This document shows, one piece after another, positions 40,417 through 51,121 of a DNA stretch of 64,000 nt (positions are counted from its first letter, which is position 1; the number at the start of each line of letters is the position of its first letter). Source of the DNA: Acrasis kona (Eukaryota; Heterolobosea; Eutetramitea; Acrasida; Acrasidae); NCBI GenBank assembly GCA_026419775.2, contig JAOPGA020001145.1, positions 1 to 64,000 on the forward strand. The letters are read 5' to 3'. A program made the translations under genes and the position numbers. The notes below the pieces were generated by a model. The model was given only the letters and a program-made list of their open reading frames with translations. It ran no database searches and was not told where the DNA came from.

Positions 40417-40843
40417 TTGTGAAGTGTGGTGAGCGTCGTTGAAAAGTCCAAATTTATAGGTTACAGTTCGGATTTATGATCAAATTAGGTCATTTATATT
40501 TCTACTTAAATAGCTATACATATTATTAGTTTAAGCATTGTGCAGAATAGGACTGCGATTACAATTATAATGTAGTTGTTGAGGAAGAGTGTACAAATAG
40601 TGTCAATGTGCTATATAGACTACGTAATAGGACGTTGTAATTTAAGTAGATTCAATCTATGAAAGTTATTGGTTGGTATGACATCTAAAAGTAATAGTCA
40701 ACCGTTATACTTTTGAACTGTAAATTAGCTGTTCGGAATAGTCTCGGGTTATTAAATTTTTGTAACTTTACCAAACATGTACATAGGATATTGAATATGC
40801 GGGATAACCGAACACACAGTTGACTAACAATCAACGCAAATAC
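40417..40843. promoter_or_regulatory. Divergent intergenic region
   Basis: About 430 bp, AT-rich, between the propeller gene (minus) and adenylate cyclase (plus). There is no frame; it probably holds both promoters. Confidence 0.4.
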
Positions 40844-43800
40844 ATGGACAATATTTTGTCGCTAAAGATTGTTCCCTTTCAAGAACCTACTGAGCAATGG
40901 GATATTGAAGATCAAATTATACATTCATTCTCACAATATACAGTCAATATAGCGAAGGGAGCAGAGAGGAAGACCTTCGATCCAAGTCAAAATCTGTTCA
41001 CATTTTGGTTCAACAATAGCGAGATTGAGAGAGAGTTTGTAGAATATTACTATGGAAGCAATTTGTAAGTACCTGGCTTCATGTATATTGATGATTTTTA
41101 GATTTCGGTTTAAACTTTCATGCTCATTAGCATTTTTAACTTGGGGAATCGCTTTCGTCGTAGATTCACTTATACAAGATGATGTTGAAAATTCTGTCCT
41201 CTTCCATTCCCTTCCTATGTTGGCCATGGCTTCCCTTTTTATACTAATGTTTATGAAGAAAGTACAAAATAGCACTACTCTTACAGAAATTGTAGGTGTG
41301 TCGCTGGTTCTATCAGTGTCTGCTATAGAAGGATTTTCTTGGGGTAGGAGCTCAAAATACATATTAGATAGAGGGTTTCCAGACTCTGGTATGGCTATTA
41401 TAATGGTTTCATATTCTGCAGTGATGCTTCGGTTTGTAGCTAGCGTGTGGGTTGGAGTGGTGACAATGACGTTCTATGTGGTAACGATGCTCTCATTTAA
41501 TATTTATCCTTGGACGCTAGAACACGACACGTCAAGAACTTCAGTCTCATATCTCATAGGAATATTGCTGTCATGTGTTATAGGCTCTTTAGAATCAGCA
41601 ATCTATGAGACATACCATAGAAAGGTGTTCCTAGCTATGAAGAACATGGGTGTCGAGGACGAGTTGTTAGAAAATGAATTAATACGGTCTAGACTTATTC
41701 TAGAGAATATCATACCAAGTCACTGTGTACATCAACTAAAGGATTTTATTTCTAATGACCCCTACACTTCCTTGAAAGAGAATGAGGGTCATAACATGAT
41801 ACCTCTTCGAGACAAGTTTTATTTATTTGAATATTACGAAGACGTATCAGTGTTGCTTTCTGATATCGCCGGTTTTACAGCTTGGAGCTGTCAAAACTCT
41901 GCACTAGTGGTCATTTCTGTTTTAAATCACATTTTTTGTGTTTTTGATAAGATTTCAGACGATCTGTTCATTGAAAAGATAAAAACAGTTGGGGACGCCT
42001 ACTTTTGTTTCACAGGAATACAAGAGCAATCTAACCTTAATAAAGAACATTCTAGAAAGATTGTTATGATGGGCATGAGAATGCTTTATGAACTTGACTG
42101 TCTCAATCAAGCCCACGGTTGGGGGATACATATTAGAATCGGTATAGCGAGAGGTCCTTTGCATTTAAGCATTATCGGTCATAAATCTCTCACTTTCGAT
42201 TGTTACGGAACAGCTGTAGAGCTGGCTAAGAAGCTCGAAAGTACTTCTAGAATTGGTATGATACAAGTGTGCGATCGCACCCGCGCAGAATTAGAAAGTG
42301 AGTACAATTTTTCATGTTTAATGGAGTATGATGTATTGGGATATAAAAATGTCACGGGCCACATATTAATGAATACTTTTGATGAAGAAAAAACTGTCAA
42401 AACAGGACCATCAGATGTGACACAAGCCACTACAAGCACAGAAGGCGCTATTAAATCTTCTCAATTGACCAACACTATAGCCAAACAAAACGAAGTGACT
42501 GTAAACCACAATGCATCAATAATAGAACAAGCATCTGATATTTTTTCATCTGCAGTATCGGCGATAAAAAAGAAAAAGTATAAGCCTAGTAGGGACTACA
42601 ATAGCTTTTTACTTTTATTTACACGCAATCCGCGAATGAATATCGAGGCTATTATTGCTCTCTATCCCGATTTGCTCTTTGCATTTAGAATGATTACTGT
42701 GCTCCAATGGATGTCTCTGCTATATACTACCCTTGTTAGTGTTTGGTATGCCCCTCATCATGCAACTGAGATTGGGTCGATTTCTGAATACGTAATAACT
42801 GCTGTTTATCCCATCTTGGTATTTCCTCTTTGGACTAGAGCTGGAAAAATAGTGCTAACGATTGTTTATGTGTACATCATCACATATGCCATTAATATAT
42901 CTTACATTACAATCGTCAATAAAACATCTCATCACGTTATTATTGATGGTGCTACCATATTAGTTGTCTATCTGTAAGTTTATTTTTTTACGTTTGCAAT
43001 AACATTCCAGAACAATGATGTTTCCTTTAGTCCCATACGTGCTCAAAGTATTCTTCGGTACACTATTATTCATAGTGGCAAATGTAACGAATCTAGAACC
43101 ACCATACCTCCTGTTTTATTGCTGTCCGGCACTATTTTGCCAGATACTGCAATCCTATCTAGTTGGTCACTCAGTGCTGAAGACATTCGTATTACAAACG
43201 AAAATCAAAGAAAAAATACTCGAAACTCAGAAAGAACAGATTATAAACAATAAATTAGTGCAGAGCTCCTTGGCCCCCATCTATACTATATCATATTGAT
43301 ATGAAGGGTAGAATAAAGAATGTCAATAATGATATTCAGTCTGGAACTGTATGCTTTATTGAAATTGGAGGTTTCCATGACCTTTACTGCTACATCAGTC
43401 CTGTCTCATTGAATGTACTTCGGGATCTGTACATATCCTTTGACGATGTCAGCGAAGACTGTGGATGCCGTAAGATTAAATCTGTGTGGAACAATTTTCT
43501 TGTTGTTTACGGGATTAGACAATGGAGAAGATCACCAGGATAAGATTGCGAGGTTTGCCTTGAAATCAAAGAATATTTTTCAGAAGACAATTAGCACCTA
43601 TGTTGCTCAAAATCATCAGGATGAAAAATTGATGTCTTTATTACTGCAAATGACGTTCAAGTGTGGCATACACAGTGGTTCTTTCATGGCTGGTGTAGTG
43701 GGCACAAGTAAATTTTTGTTTGATGTTTTTGGGGACACTGTAAACACTGCGAGTAGAATATGTAGCAGCTGCATAAAAAATTATATCCAGCTCTCCAATA

Positions 43801-43985
43801 ATACAAATGACGCCCTTCTTGGCAAATTTCATACAAAGGAGCGTGGTGAAATACATTTAAAGGGTAAAGGGGTTATGAGAACTTTTTGGTTGATAGAAGA
43901 AGTATCAGCAGGATCTACTACCGTTCATCAGTACGAGTCTACTGAACCTGTTTTCGTAAAGATGATCGATGATGAAGAGAGATGA
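40844..43985 (+). CDS. Transmembrane adenylate cyclase, C1/C2 type, frame broken
   Basis: Exons 40844-41064, 41102-42973 and 43011-43985 (37-nt introns). Layout: short N-terminus, six membrane helices, class III cyclase domain 1, linker, six further helices, domain 2. Domain 1 has LLSDIAGFTAW (metal Asp) and KIKTVGDAYFC (second Asp, adenine Lys), but the Asn/Arg pair is altered (CYGTAVELAKK). Domain 2 has the reverse: FIEIGGFHDL and SVWNNF lack the Asps, while VFGDTVNTASR keeps Asn and Arg, so one active site would form between the two, as in animal enzymes. In domain 2 the frame changes near 43298 and near 43517. The latter 49-nt segment has GTAAGA...TTAG ends but encodes the conserved strand, so an assembly error or decay is more likely than an intron. 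Confidence 0.8.
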
Positions 43986-44087
43986 ATAGATATTTACTGT
44001 TTAATCAATTTACGCTTACTCAACATCAGACTGTCTGGACACTTTTTGTAATTGACCTGTTTCTGTCGAAACTGAAGTGATAGTGTG
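43986..44087. other. Spacer
   Basis: Short gap after the cyclase stop; nothing is seen. Confidence 0.3.
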
Positions 44088-44300
44088 ATGTTTTGTACCA
44101 TCCATGATAATGCTGTACACTATCCATACAAAATAGATAATAAATTGAACTACATTAAAACCATCTTTGATCACAATCCCTCATATAACGTCACTTGGGC
44201 AATTTTTAATGCTTTGGGTCTACATCCGCGGAGATTCTGGGATACATTATTTGTCACATCTGTTGTGGATCAAATATTTTTAAAGGAAAAACTAAAATAG
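44088..44300 (+). CDS. Hypothetical 70-aa protein
   Basis: Frame from the ATG at 44088 (MFCTIHDNAVHYPYK) to a stop at 44298-44300. It reads as protein (FDHNPSYNVTWAIFNALGLH, ending FLKEKLK) with no low complexity, and sits alone between the cyclase and mannosidase genes. No family is recognised; it could be a small gene or the last exon of one whose first exon is lost. Confidence 0.4.
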   Translation: MFCTIHDNAVHYPYKIDNKLNYIKTIFDHNPSYNVTWAIFNALGLHPRRFWDTLFVTSVVDQIFLKEKLK

Positions 44301-44398
44301 AAATCAACTTCATCACCGGATTTTGATTGGTCAAATCAACCGGTATGATAAATACCGAAACTCCTAAAAATTTTTCAATTTAGATCTTTACACAACAA

Positions 44399-47155
44399 AT
44401 GCGATCCCCATTGGTGCTTGTGATACTTTGCGCCATCGCCGTGGCGACCTTGTCGGCACCCCTTAAAGTGCACGTTATCCCACATTCCCATTGCGACCCT
44501 GGATGGCTCAAAACCTATGAAGGCTACTATACAGAGCAAGTTGAAAAAATTTTGACCACTGTCACATCCAATCTCTTGAACGATCAAAGTCTTCGTTTTG
44601 TTTGGGTTGAACAAGTCTTCTTCCAGAGATGGTGGAAGTCAGCAAACAAACAAACTCAAAAAGACTTCCGCACCATCTTGGAGAGAGGTCAAATTGAGTT
44701 CCTTAACGGAGGCTGGGTCATGCACGACGATGCTGTAACCACTTATAGTGCTATGATTGACCAAACCACCATGGGTCATCAATTCATCTCCGCAGTTTTT
44801 GGAGACCAATACCTACCAAGAGTTGGCTGGACTATTGATCCTTTCGGTTTGAGCTCTGTCAGCCCCATGATCAACAAAGGATTCAAGCAACCCCATCACG
44901 TCATCAATCGCATCAGTTACGATGTCAAACAACAATTCAAGAAGGACAGAGCTATGGAATTCAGATGGAGATACGATCCCAACCACGATGATGACGAGCA
45001 CGAAACCTTCACTCACGTCATGCACAGTCACTATGGATCCATTAGTGGTTTCAACTTTGACTACGGTGATGACCCAGTTACCGACAGCAACATTGAAAAG
45101 CTATCCAAAGAGTTTGTTGACAAAGTCACTGAATTCAGCAAGGCCTACCGCACTGAGCACGTCAGCTTCCCATTCGGAAATGACTTCCAATACGTGAATG
45201 CCTCCATCAACTTCATCAACATGAACAAGATCCTAAAGTACGTCAACGAACACTACAAGGACCAAGTCGAAGCCAAGTACTCAAAAGTCACCGAATACTT
45301 TGATGCCGTATACCCAGTCGATGCCGACATGAAGCCTCTGACCAAGACCGAATTCCCAACATACAAGGGAGATTTCTTCCCATACGCTGATTCTGATGCC
45401 AGCTACTGGTCCGGTTACTTTGTATCCAGACCACGCCTCAAGGGACGCGTCCGTGAAGGAGAGCGCATATCACGCACAGCCGAGACATTGTATGCCATTG
45501 CTAACGTAGCACACAAGACCGTTGCAGGAGGTTCGAATGCCAACTATGAAAATCTATATTCTTTGAGACACTCAAACGGTCTATGCCAACACCACGATGG
45601 TATCACCGGTACCGAAAAGCCATTCGTCGAAGATGACTACATGCAATGGTTAGAGAAGGGAATCAACGAAGCTTCGATCACTCTTGGTAGAAGCGCAGCT
45701 TCTTTGGTCTCAAGAAACAACACTTCAGAGAACATTCTCATCAAGTTTGCAAATGATGCTTCCTACTTGACTCAACTCAAGAGCGGAGACAGAGTTCCAA
45801 TCTATGCCTACAACAACTTGGCATGGTCAAGACAAGGTCTAATCACGTTAACCATCAACACCGACAAGGTCAAGGTTGCTGGCGTCTCGTCTTATCAAGT
45901 TTCACCTCTGGGCGATGGACTGTTCAAATTAACCATTGCCACCCAAACCTTGACACCATTCGGATTGCACTCGTTCGTTTTGTACGTGACCGATGCCGCC
46001 TCATCCACAACCGAGAAGAAGAACCTAAACAATGCCGTCCTCAGCAACGGAGTCATGCAAGTCACATACGATCAAGAAGGAAAGGTGTCAGCTTTGAAGA
46101 ACAACAAGGAGAACGTAGAGACCAAACTGAAGATTGAATACTTGGAATACGAATCATATGCTGGACCAGGTCAAGCATCAGGAGCTTACATTTTCCGCAG
46201 CAAGAAGAAGGACGCCTCGTTCGTCAACCTAGACGGCGCCACGAAACCAGAGTTCACCGAAGGAGCAGTATCACAACAGGTCTCACACAAGGTCAACAAC
46301 TACATCACCGCAACAACCAACGTTTACAAATTCGAGGACAGATATGGTGGAATGAGCCACGCAGTCGACTTGGACCTCACCGTCGGAGTGGTCCCCGGCA
46401 ACAGAGAAGTAGTGGTCAGGCTATCCACCGACATTACATCCGATGGAAAATTATTCACGGACAACAATGGATTATTGACCCTCGAAAGATCACGCACCGA
46501 TAAACCAAGCAGCGCCGAAAAGAACTTGTTCCCGACGGCAAGCAACTTTTACCCAATAGTATACCATGCCTACATCAAGGACGATTCGAGAAGATTGACC
46601 GTCGTGACCAACACCAGCAGAGGTGTGGCCAGTTTGATGGATGGAAGCATCGAAGTCATGTTGCACAGAAGAACAAATCAAGATGACTCCAGAGGAGTTG
46701 GTCATGCGTTGGACGATCAAACCACACACACTGTCAAGTTGAGAATCTTATTGGACAGACCAACCAGCAGAAGTTCCAGAGCGCACGTTGCACACAGACA
46801 AAACTATCCAGTCGATGCATTGGCATTCGAAAAGTTGATTTCGCGCGAACAATTCGAGAGGGATTATGTCGATCGTTACTCGCCATTAACAAGAGAGTTC
46901 TCCCCCAGCGCTCACGTTTTGGATTTACACCAACAGAGAGATCCAAAGGGCAGAGAGTCCACTTTGATTAGAACCGTGAACATTGACCAGGATAGCGAAC
47001 AAGAAAAGATTGAATTGAGCGGTTTGTTTGTAGGTGCAAAGGAACAATCGTTTGTTGAGACATCTTTGAATGCAAGAAAGCCAGTCAAGGAGCAATCCAA
47101 GTTGAGCTACTCTTCCAAGCCATTCGAGTTCAAGACTTTCAATGTTCAATATTAA
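44399..47155 (+). CDS. GH38 alpha-mannosidase, lysosomal type
   Basis: A 918-residue, intronless protein. A signal peptide (MRSPLVLVILCAIAVATLS) precedes the GH38 catalytic domain: VIPHSHCDPGWLKTY (zinc ligands His31 and Asp33), NGGWVMHDD, WTIDPFG with the nucleophile Asp147, FGNDFQY and CQHHDGITGTEKP (the His pair near residue 395 that holds zinc). The C-terminal beta-domains follow to RTNQDDSRG, as expected. The N-terminal sequence, especially NGGWVMHDDAVTTY and FFPYADSDASYWSGYFVSRP, fits lysosomal MAN2B1 better than Golgi MAN2A. It removes alpha-mannose from glycoproteins for turnover. Start by first ATG after a 100-bp AT-rich spacer. Confidence 0.9.
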   Translation: MRSPLVLVILCAIAVATLSAPLKVHVIPHSHCDPGWLKTYEGYYTEQVEKILTTVTSNLLNDQSLRFVWVEQVFFQRWWKSANKQTQKDFRTILERGQIEFLNGGWVMHDDAVTTYSAMIDQTTMGHQFISAVFGDQYLPRVGWTIDPFGLSSVSPMINKGFKQPHHVINRISYDVKQQFKKDRAMEFRWRYDPNHDDDEHETFTHVMHSHYGSISGFNFDYGDDPVTDSNIEKLSKEFVDKVTEFSKAYRTEHVSFPFGNDFQYVNASINFINMNKILKYVNEHYKDQVEAKYSKVTEYFDAVYPVDADMKPLTKTEFPTYKGDFFPYADSDASYWSGYFVSRPRLKGRVREGERISRTAETLYAIANVAHKTVAGGSNANYENLYSLRHSNGLCQHHDGITGTEKPFVEDDYMQWLEKGINEASITLGRSAASLVSRNNTSENILIKFANDASYLTQLKSGDRVPIYAYNNLAWSRQGLITLTINTDKVKVAGVSSYQVSPLGDGLFKLTIATQTLTPFGLHSFVLYVTDAASSTTEKKNLNNAVLSNGVMQVTYDQEGKVSALKNNKENVETKLKIEYLEYESYAGPGQASGAYIFRSKKKDASFVNLDGATKPEFTEGAVSQQVSHKVNNYITATTNVYKFEDRYGGMSHAVDLDLTVGVVPGNREVVVRLSTDITSDGKLFTDNNGLLTLERSRTDKPSSAEKNLFPTASNFYPIVYHAYIKDDSRRLTVVTNTSRGVASLMDGSIEVMLHRRTNQDDSRGVGHALDDQTTHTVKLRILLDRPTSRSSRAHVAHRQNYPVDALAFEKLISREQFERDYVDRYSPLTREFSPSAHVLDLHQQRDPKGRESTLIRTVNIDQDSEQEKIELSGLFVGAKEQSFVETSLNARKPVKEQSKLSYSSKPFEFKTFNVQY

Positions 47156-47212
47156 ATATTTGATTTTTTACTATTTTCTTGTGCTCATTACAATGAACGT
47201 CACACAACTCTG

Positions 47213-47651
47213 ATGCAAAAGAAGAAAACAAATTCCAAGAAGGTGTCGTTACAGGACTTTCATAAAAATCATCAAACAAAAGAGGAGGTCGAGATACAGG
47301 AGGCACTTGCCATTATTGATGCCAACGACGACCACGCAGATTTAATTGATGTAGATGGAATAGACATTCAAGAGCAACTTCGTATTTATGAAACAAATTC
47401 AATCCTCAAACTCAAGTACTAGTGTGAAAGTGAAAACAAAGCAACACGGTGTTAAGTCAAGTGGCACAAATCGCAACGATGTTAAACCAGGGACAATAGT
47501 TAATATTGTTCTAAAACATCACCAGAGGACAGGGGAAAGAACAAAGGGCATCGTCAAGGAGATACTTACCAACTCAATCAAACACCCAAGAGGAATCAAA
47601 GTAAGATTAGAAGATGGAGCAGTAGGTAGAGTGCAAGAAATCTTTAATTAA
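47213..47651 (+). CDS. YwbE-family (DUF2196) protein, probably two exons
   Basis: A Lys-rich first frame (47213-47422, MQKKKTNSKKVSLQDFHKNH, then an acidic IDANDDHADLIDVDG) and a second frame to 47651 ending in a YwbE domain: KPGTIVNIVLKHHQRTGERT and KGIVKEILTNSIKHPRGIKV, then RLEDGAVGRVQEI. The domain is known mainly from bacteria and some eukaryotes; its function is unknown but a nucleic-acid link is supposed. The two parts can be joined by a 49-nt GTATTT...GAAAG intron (47374-47422), giving about 128 residues; alternatively, the second starts at its own ATG at 47388. I favour the joined form. It lies tail to tail with the FAD oxidoreductase, 7 bp from its stop. Confidence 0.65.
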
Positions 47652-47658
47652 AAAACAT

Positions 47659-49140
47659 TTAAAACAACGACAAGCGCGCTAATTCAATTAAGAAAAAGAA
47701 GGTCACATCAGGTCTAAGGAACCAACTTCTATCCTTGGCTCCCAAGAAGACTCTCAACAACTCTGACGAAAACGAATCTCCCTTCTTTGCTGCTAATGTT
47801 ATGATTGCCTCCACAAGTGTTGGATACTTGGCTAATAAACCTCTAATTCTTAATGACGATTGGAATGCTTGATTGAATTGTAACCGCCACTTTTCTTGAT
47901 ATCTTCTTGTAACGCGGTCTGTTAAATCACCACAAGTAAAGCCTTCGTGAATGACCTCAGCGGCTATTTTTGCACTTTGAAGCGAATATGTGATGCTTGA
48001 TCCAGTGAGTGGATCCATTAAACCGGCTGCTCCACCGACGACCAGCAAGTGATCTTTGAAAGTACGTTCGACTCCTCCTGTGCGTAGTGGGACGACTGTT
48101 GGTGCCTCTAGATCATTTGGAAGTATCCCCAACAATTCGGTTCCAATTGTACTCTTACACATGGAATGTAACTCTTCAGAGTTTGTGGCTGAAACTCGTG
48201 GGTTGCCAGGAACGACGACGGTTGACAGACCAACATCTCCATCACTATATTTAATGATTGAGCAATATCCTGGCGAGACTGCTCTGTGATATGCGATTAC
48301 TTGATCGCTGCTTGGCGCCTTTGATAGTTGATTAGCCTTGATCAGCAAATGTGAACGGGTTCCGTCTGTTGGTGTTTTGACTAATCTCAATTTTGTTGCA
48401 AGCTCACTTTGTCCGCCGTCGGCAAGTACTATGGCTCTTGCTCTATAGCTCGACTGTTCACAGTCTACAGTCCAAAGTTTATCAGATGGGCTCCATCTTG
48501 TCTTTAGCACATTCTGATTGTTTAAATATGTCACATTTGATTGCTTTTTAGCAGACTCTACTACTGCTGATCGCACTTGACTTGCCTTTACACCCATGGA
48601 ATTCTTATATACAGAACCGGTTGTGTCATGTACGCTTTTAAAGCTGGCTTTAGCCTTGTGTCCATTTATTGACACAGCATTAATGGCATTACCCTGACAG
48701 GCCTTCAAGACGCCCATCTCGCTTATGATTTTTTGTGCAGACATTGTCAATACATCGTCTACTGTGTTTGTGTTACATTCTGAATTTTTCTCGAGTACTA
48801 AGACCTGTAAACCTTTTTTCGCCAAAAAGAAGGCACAAGTAGAGCCACTCACCCCTCCTCCTGCGACAACGACATCATACTCATTCTCCTCTTTGTTGTC
48901 CTTACTCTTCACAGATTGATAGGGCTTTCCACCTTTTGGAAGTGGTGATACTCGTCTTTCTCTACCACGTATGAGTAATTTGCCTAAATACACTAAAACG
49001 AGAAGCCCTCCTCCTGCGATCAACCACTTTTGTATTCTTGTACGGTTCTCGGTGTGTTGTTTCAGGCTGTTCACAACACTATTGAACTGGTCCAAAACAG
49101 CCTGCATGATTGTTAATTTTCCGAACAATTTTTGTAACAA
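47659..49140 (-). CDS. FAD-dependent oxidoreductase, geranylgeranyl reductase-like
   Basis: A 493-residue protein (or 482 from the ATG at 49107). A membrane segment (IQKWLIAGGGLLVLVYLGKLL) precedes the FAD-binding Rossmann motif VVVAGGGVSGSTCAFFLAKK with a Glu end (VLVLEKNSE), then the second FAD contact AIVLADGGQSE and, near residue 370, GGAAGLMDPLTGSSITY, the GD-type motif of this group in its GG variant. The family reduces isoprenoid or polyketide substrates; digeranylgeranylglycerophospholipid reductase and bacterial relatives are nearest. The exact substrate is unknown. The membrane anchor suggests ER or mitochondrial outer membrane. Confidence 0.75.
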   Translation of the reverse strand: MLQKLFGKLTIMQAVLDQFNSVVNSLKQHTENRTRIQKWLIAGGGLLVLVYLGKLLIRGRERRVSPLPKGGKPYQSVKSKDNKEENEYDVVVAGGGVSGSTCAFFLAKKGLQVLVLEKNSECNTNTVDDVLTMSAQKIISEMGVLKACQGNAINAVSINGHKAKASFKSVHDTTGSVYKNSMGVKASQVRSAVVESAKKQSNVTYLNNQNVLKTRWSPSDKLWTVDCEQSSYRARAIVLADGGQSELATKLRLVKTPTDGTRSHLLIKANQLSKAPSSDQVIAYHRAVSPGYCSIIKYSDGDVGLSTVVVPGNPRVSATNSEELHSMCKSTIGTELLGILPNDLEAPTVVPLRTGGVERTFKDHLLVVGGAAGLMDPLTGSSITYSLQSAKIAAEVIHEGFTCGDLTDRVTRRYQEKWRLQFNQAFQSSLRIRGLLAKYPTLVEAIITLAAKKGDSFSSELLRVFLGAKDRSWFLRPDVTFFFLIELARLSLF

Positions 49141-49308
49141 TCCCCGCTCGGGTTTTTAGTGGATTGAGTAAATTGCTCTCTCATTCTACTGCAGACGACT
49201 TCGTGCACTGCTTTGTCTATCGTTAATGTTGTTAAACAAGAGTATTTTTTGAGGCAGTTTGCAAGAGTCAACTTGTCAGAAGTCAAAAATCGAATCCATC
49301 ACAAGAAC
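49141..49308. other. Divergent spacer
   Basis: Short region between divergent genes; a promoter is likely for both. Confidence 0.3.
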
Positions 49309-49909
49309 ATGGGGAACGGTCCGTTAACCAAGGAGCAGATGAGGGATTACCAAGGTGAAACCAAAGGAAAGCTAACGAAGAAGGACATCGAAAGATAGTA
49401 TGTTTTGATTCTCTTTTTAGACTAAAAATTAAAGCCATAAATTTTGGTACGATCTGTTCCCAAACGGAGAAATGACCAAGCAAGGATTCAAGAAATTTAG
49501 TGAGATTGCCCTTCCTAAAGCTCCAGAAGATGCCGATGTCGATTATTTGTTCCGTGCGATGGATGCGAACAAAGATGGTACTATAACCTTTAAGGAATTT
49601 TTATTATTCCAATCAATAACTGCACCAACTACAAAAGCTATGCAACCAGAAGAGTTGATCGAAATAGCATTCGAAATGTACGATGAGGATGGTGACGGTT
49701 ATGTAACACTCAAAGAAATGAAGGAGAGTTTGACAAACATGTATAAAGCGAAAGGCCTTGACGTTACGGATGAAAACATCATAGTAAGTATAGATAAGCG
49801 TATCGAAAATCTGTTGAAGATTGCTGACGCCAACAACGACGGTCAACTAACAAGAGAAGAAATATTTAAGGCGTGCAAGCAGGATCCCTCGCTACTTGCT
49901 ATGTTTTAA
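49309..49909 (+). CDS. EF-hand calcium sensor, NCS/calcineurin B-like
   Basis: Exons 49309-49397 and 49435-49909 around a 37-nt GTATGT...TTAAAG intron; the join gives 187 residues. Three canonical EF-hand loops are seen: DANKDGTITFKE (about 73-84), DEDGDGYVTLKE (113-124) and DANNDGQLTREE (161-172). The first hand is degenerate (FPNGEMTKQGF, about 38-48), as in neuronal calcium sensors. The N-terminus starts MGNGPL; the Gly allows myristoylation, but position 6 is not Ser/Thr, so that is uncertain. Length (about 190) and the hand layout fit NCS-1 or calcineurin B-like proteins. It would bind calcium and regulate a membrane or enzyme partner. Confidence 0.85.
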
Positions 49910-50158
49910 TAAACTCATTTTATGTAATTATATTTTTTCAATCCTACATCCTAATGAATACTGTCGATTCATGCATCGTCTCAATTTAAGATTCTGAAAC
50001 CCACAACAAAAAAACGCTTAATCTCATTGTAACGGGATATTTTTCCGAATTTATAGAAGTATTGATAATTTTAAATCGGACTATTTTCAGAAGCAAGGAT
50101 ATCTTTAGTACCAAATCTATAATTATTGTGGAATCATTTAAATAGTTTTTTCAACAGG
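49910..50158. other. Spacer
   Basis: AT-rich, with an A/T tract near 50005-50045; a CAACAG just before 50159 could be a splice acceptor of a 5' exon. Confidence 0.3.
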
Positions 50159-51121
50159 ATGATCAAAACAAAAAAACTCAACATGATGTCTTCAGCATAC
50201 ACTAGCAACGCGATGGACCAACCAACAACAACTTTCGTCAGTGGGCAGCCAACGCAATATATCAGCACCACGACAGTCACCCAAAAGCCCGTAACGGTAC
50301 TTGGACCTGGTGCAACACAAACTGTTATGAGTGTTCCAACACAACCAGTCACCAACCTAGCAGTATACACAGTAAATGACCACAAAAGCCGTTTCGGAGT
50401 GTTCACATGGGTCATGTCCATTTTATCTGCAGTTTGTTGGTTCATAGGTGCAGTATTGAACATTGCAGCTATGTCCTGCCAACTATCTGACGCTACCTTC
50501 TACTATAACTCGGTATTTGTTTTGCTGATTATTGGTTTTTCATTCTGGTTTGCCGCTGTGGTTTTGAATGCCATCCCCTCTATTGGAGGTTACACAAGAT
50601 CACACAGAAGTGGTTATCTAATTGCCCACTCGTTCTACGCCATTTTCGCAGCTGTGGCTATGATTCTATTTATTACTGGTGCCGGTTGCTTTTTAAGCGA
50701 CAGAATTAGCACCAATATTGGAGGTAATGTAGTTTGGATTATTGCAGGATCTCTATGGTTAGCAGGTGTTTTTATTCGTGATTTGGGTCTACGTTATGAT
50801 ATGATGAACACATACAAGAACTACCCATTAACAAAGGATGCCAATACCGCCGTATTGAACGCCAACAACGGTCAATCCAAGTTGGGAAGGACAACACAAT
50901 TCAAATTGCATATGGCTTCTATCTGGGCCAACTCTGTTGTAACAACCTTCTATTTCGTCGTGGCCACCTTGTTCTTGATCGGTGCAATCATGTACAATGC
51001 TGCTAGAAATGGATCAGGAGTGAACTATCAACCATTTGGTGTTGCCTTTGGTGTAATGTGGTTAGTTGCTAGCATCATGATCTTCTTTGGATCTTTCTTC
51101 CAATGTGTGGCTCGTAGATAA
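50159..51121 (+). CDS. Six-TM membrane protein, unknown family
   Basis: About 320 residues from the ATG at 50159 (MIKTKKLNMM) or 312 from 50183. The N-terminal 80 residues are Thr/Gln/Pro rich. Six hydrophobic helices follow (FTWVMSILSAVCWFIGAVLN, VFVLLIIGFSFWFAAVVLN, AIFAAVAMILFITGAG, VVWIIAGSLWLAGVFI, TTFYFVVATLFLIGAIM, AFGVMWLVASIMIFFGSF). A hydrophilic loop of about 40 residues between helices 4 and 5 contains NTYKNYPLTKDAN. It looks like an organism- or lineage-specific integral protein. I do not recognise a family; YhhN-like or tetraspan superfamilies could be considered. Confidence 0.6.
   Translation: MIKTKKLNMMSSAYTSNAMDQPTTTFVSGQPTQYISTTTVTQKPVTVLGPGATQTVMSVPTQPVTNLAVYTVNDHKSRFGVFTWVMSILSAVCWFIGAVLNIAAMSCQLSDATFYYNSVFVLLIIGFSFWFAAVVLNAIPSIGGYTRSHRSGYLIAHSFYAIFAAVAMILFITGAGCFLSDRISTNIGGNVVWIIAGSLWLAGVFIRDLGLRYDMMNTYKNYPLTKDANTAVLNANNGQSKLGRTTQFKLHMASIWANSVVTTFYFVVATLFLIGAIMYNAARNGSGVNYQPFGVAFGVMWLVASIMIFFGSFFQCVARR

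Noticed and set aside
43470-43518. 49-nt intron in the cyclase second domain
   Set aside because: Splice signals are fine, but the segment encodes the conserved KIKSV...FLVVYG strand, so removing it would destroy the fold; kept as a doubt in the findings.
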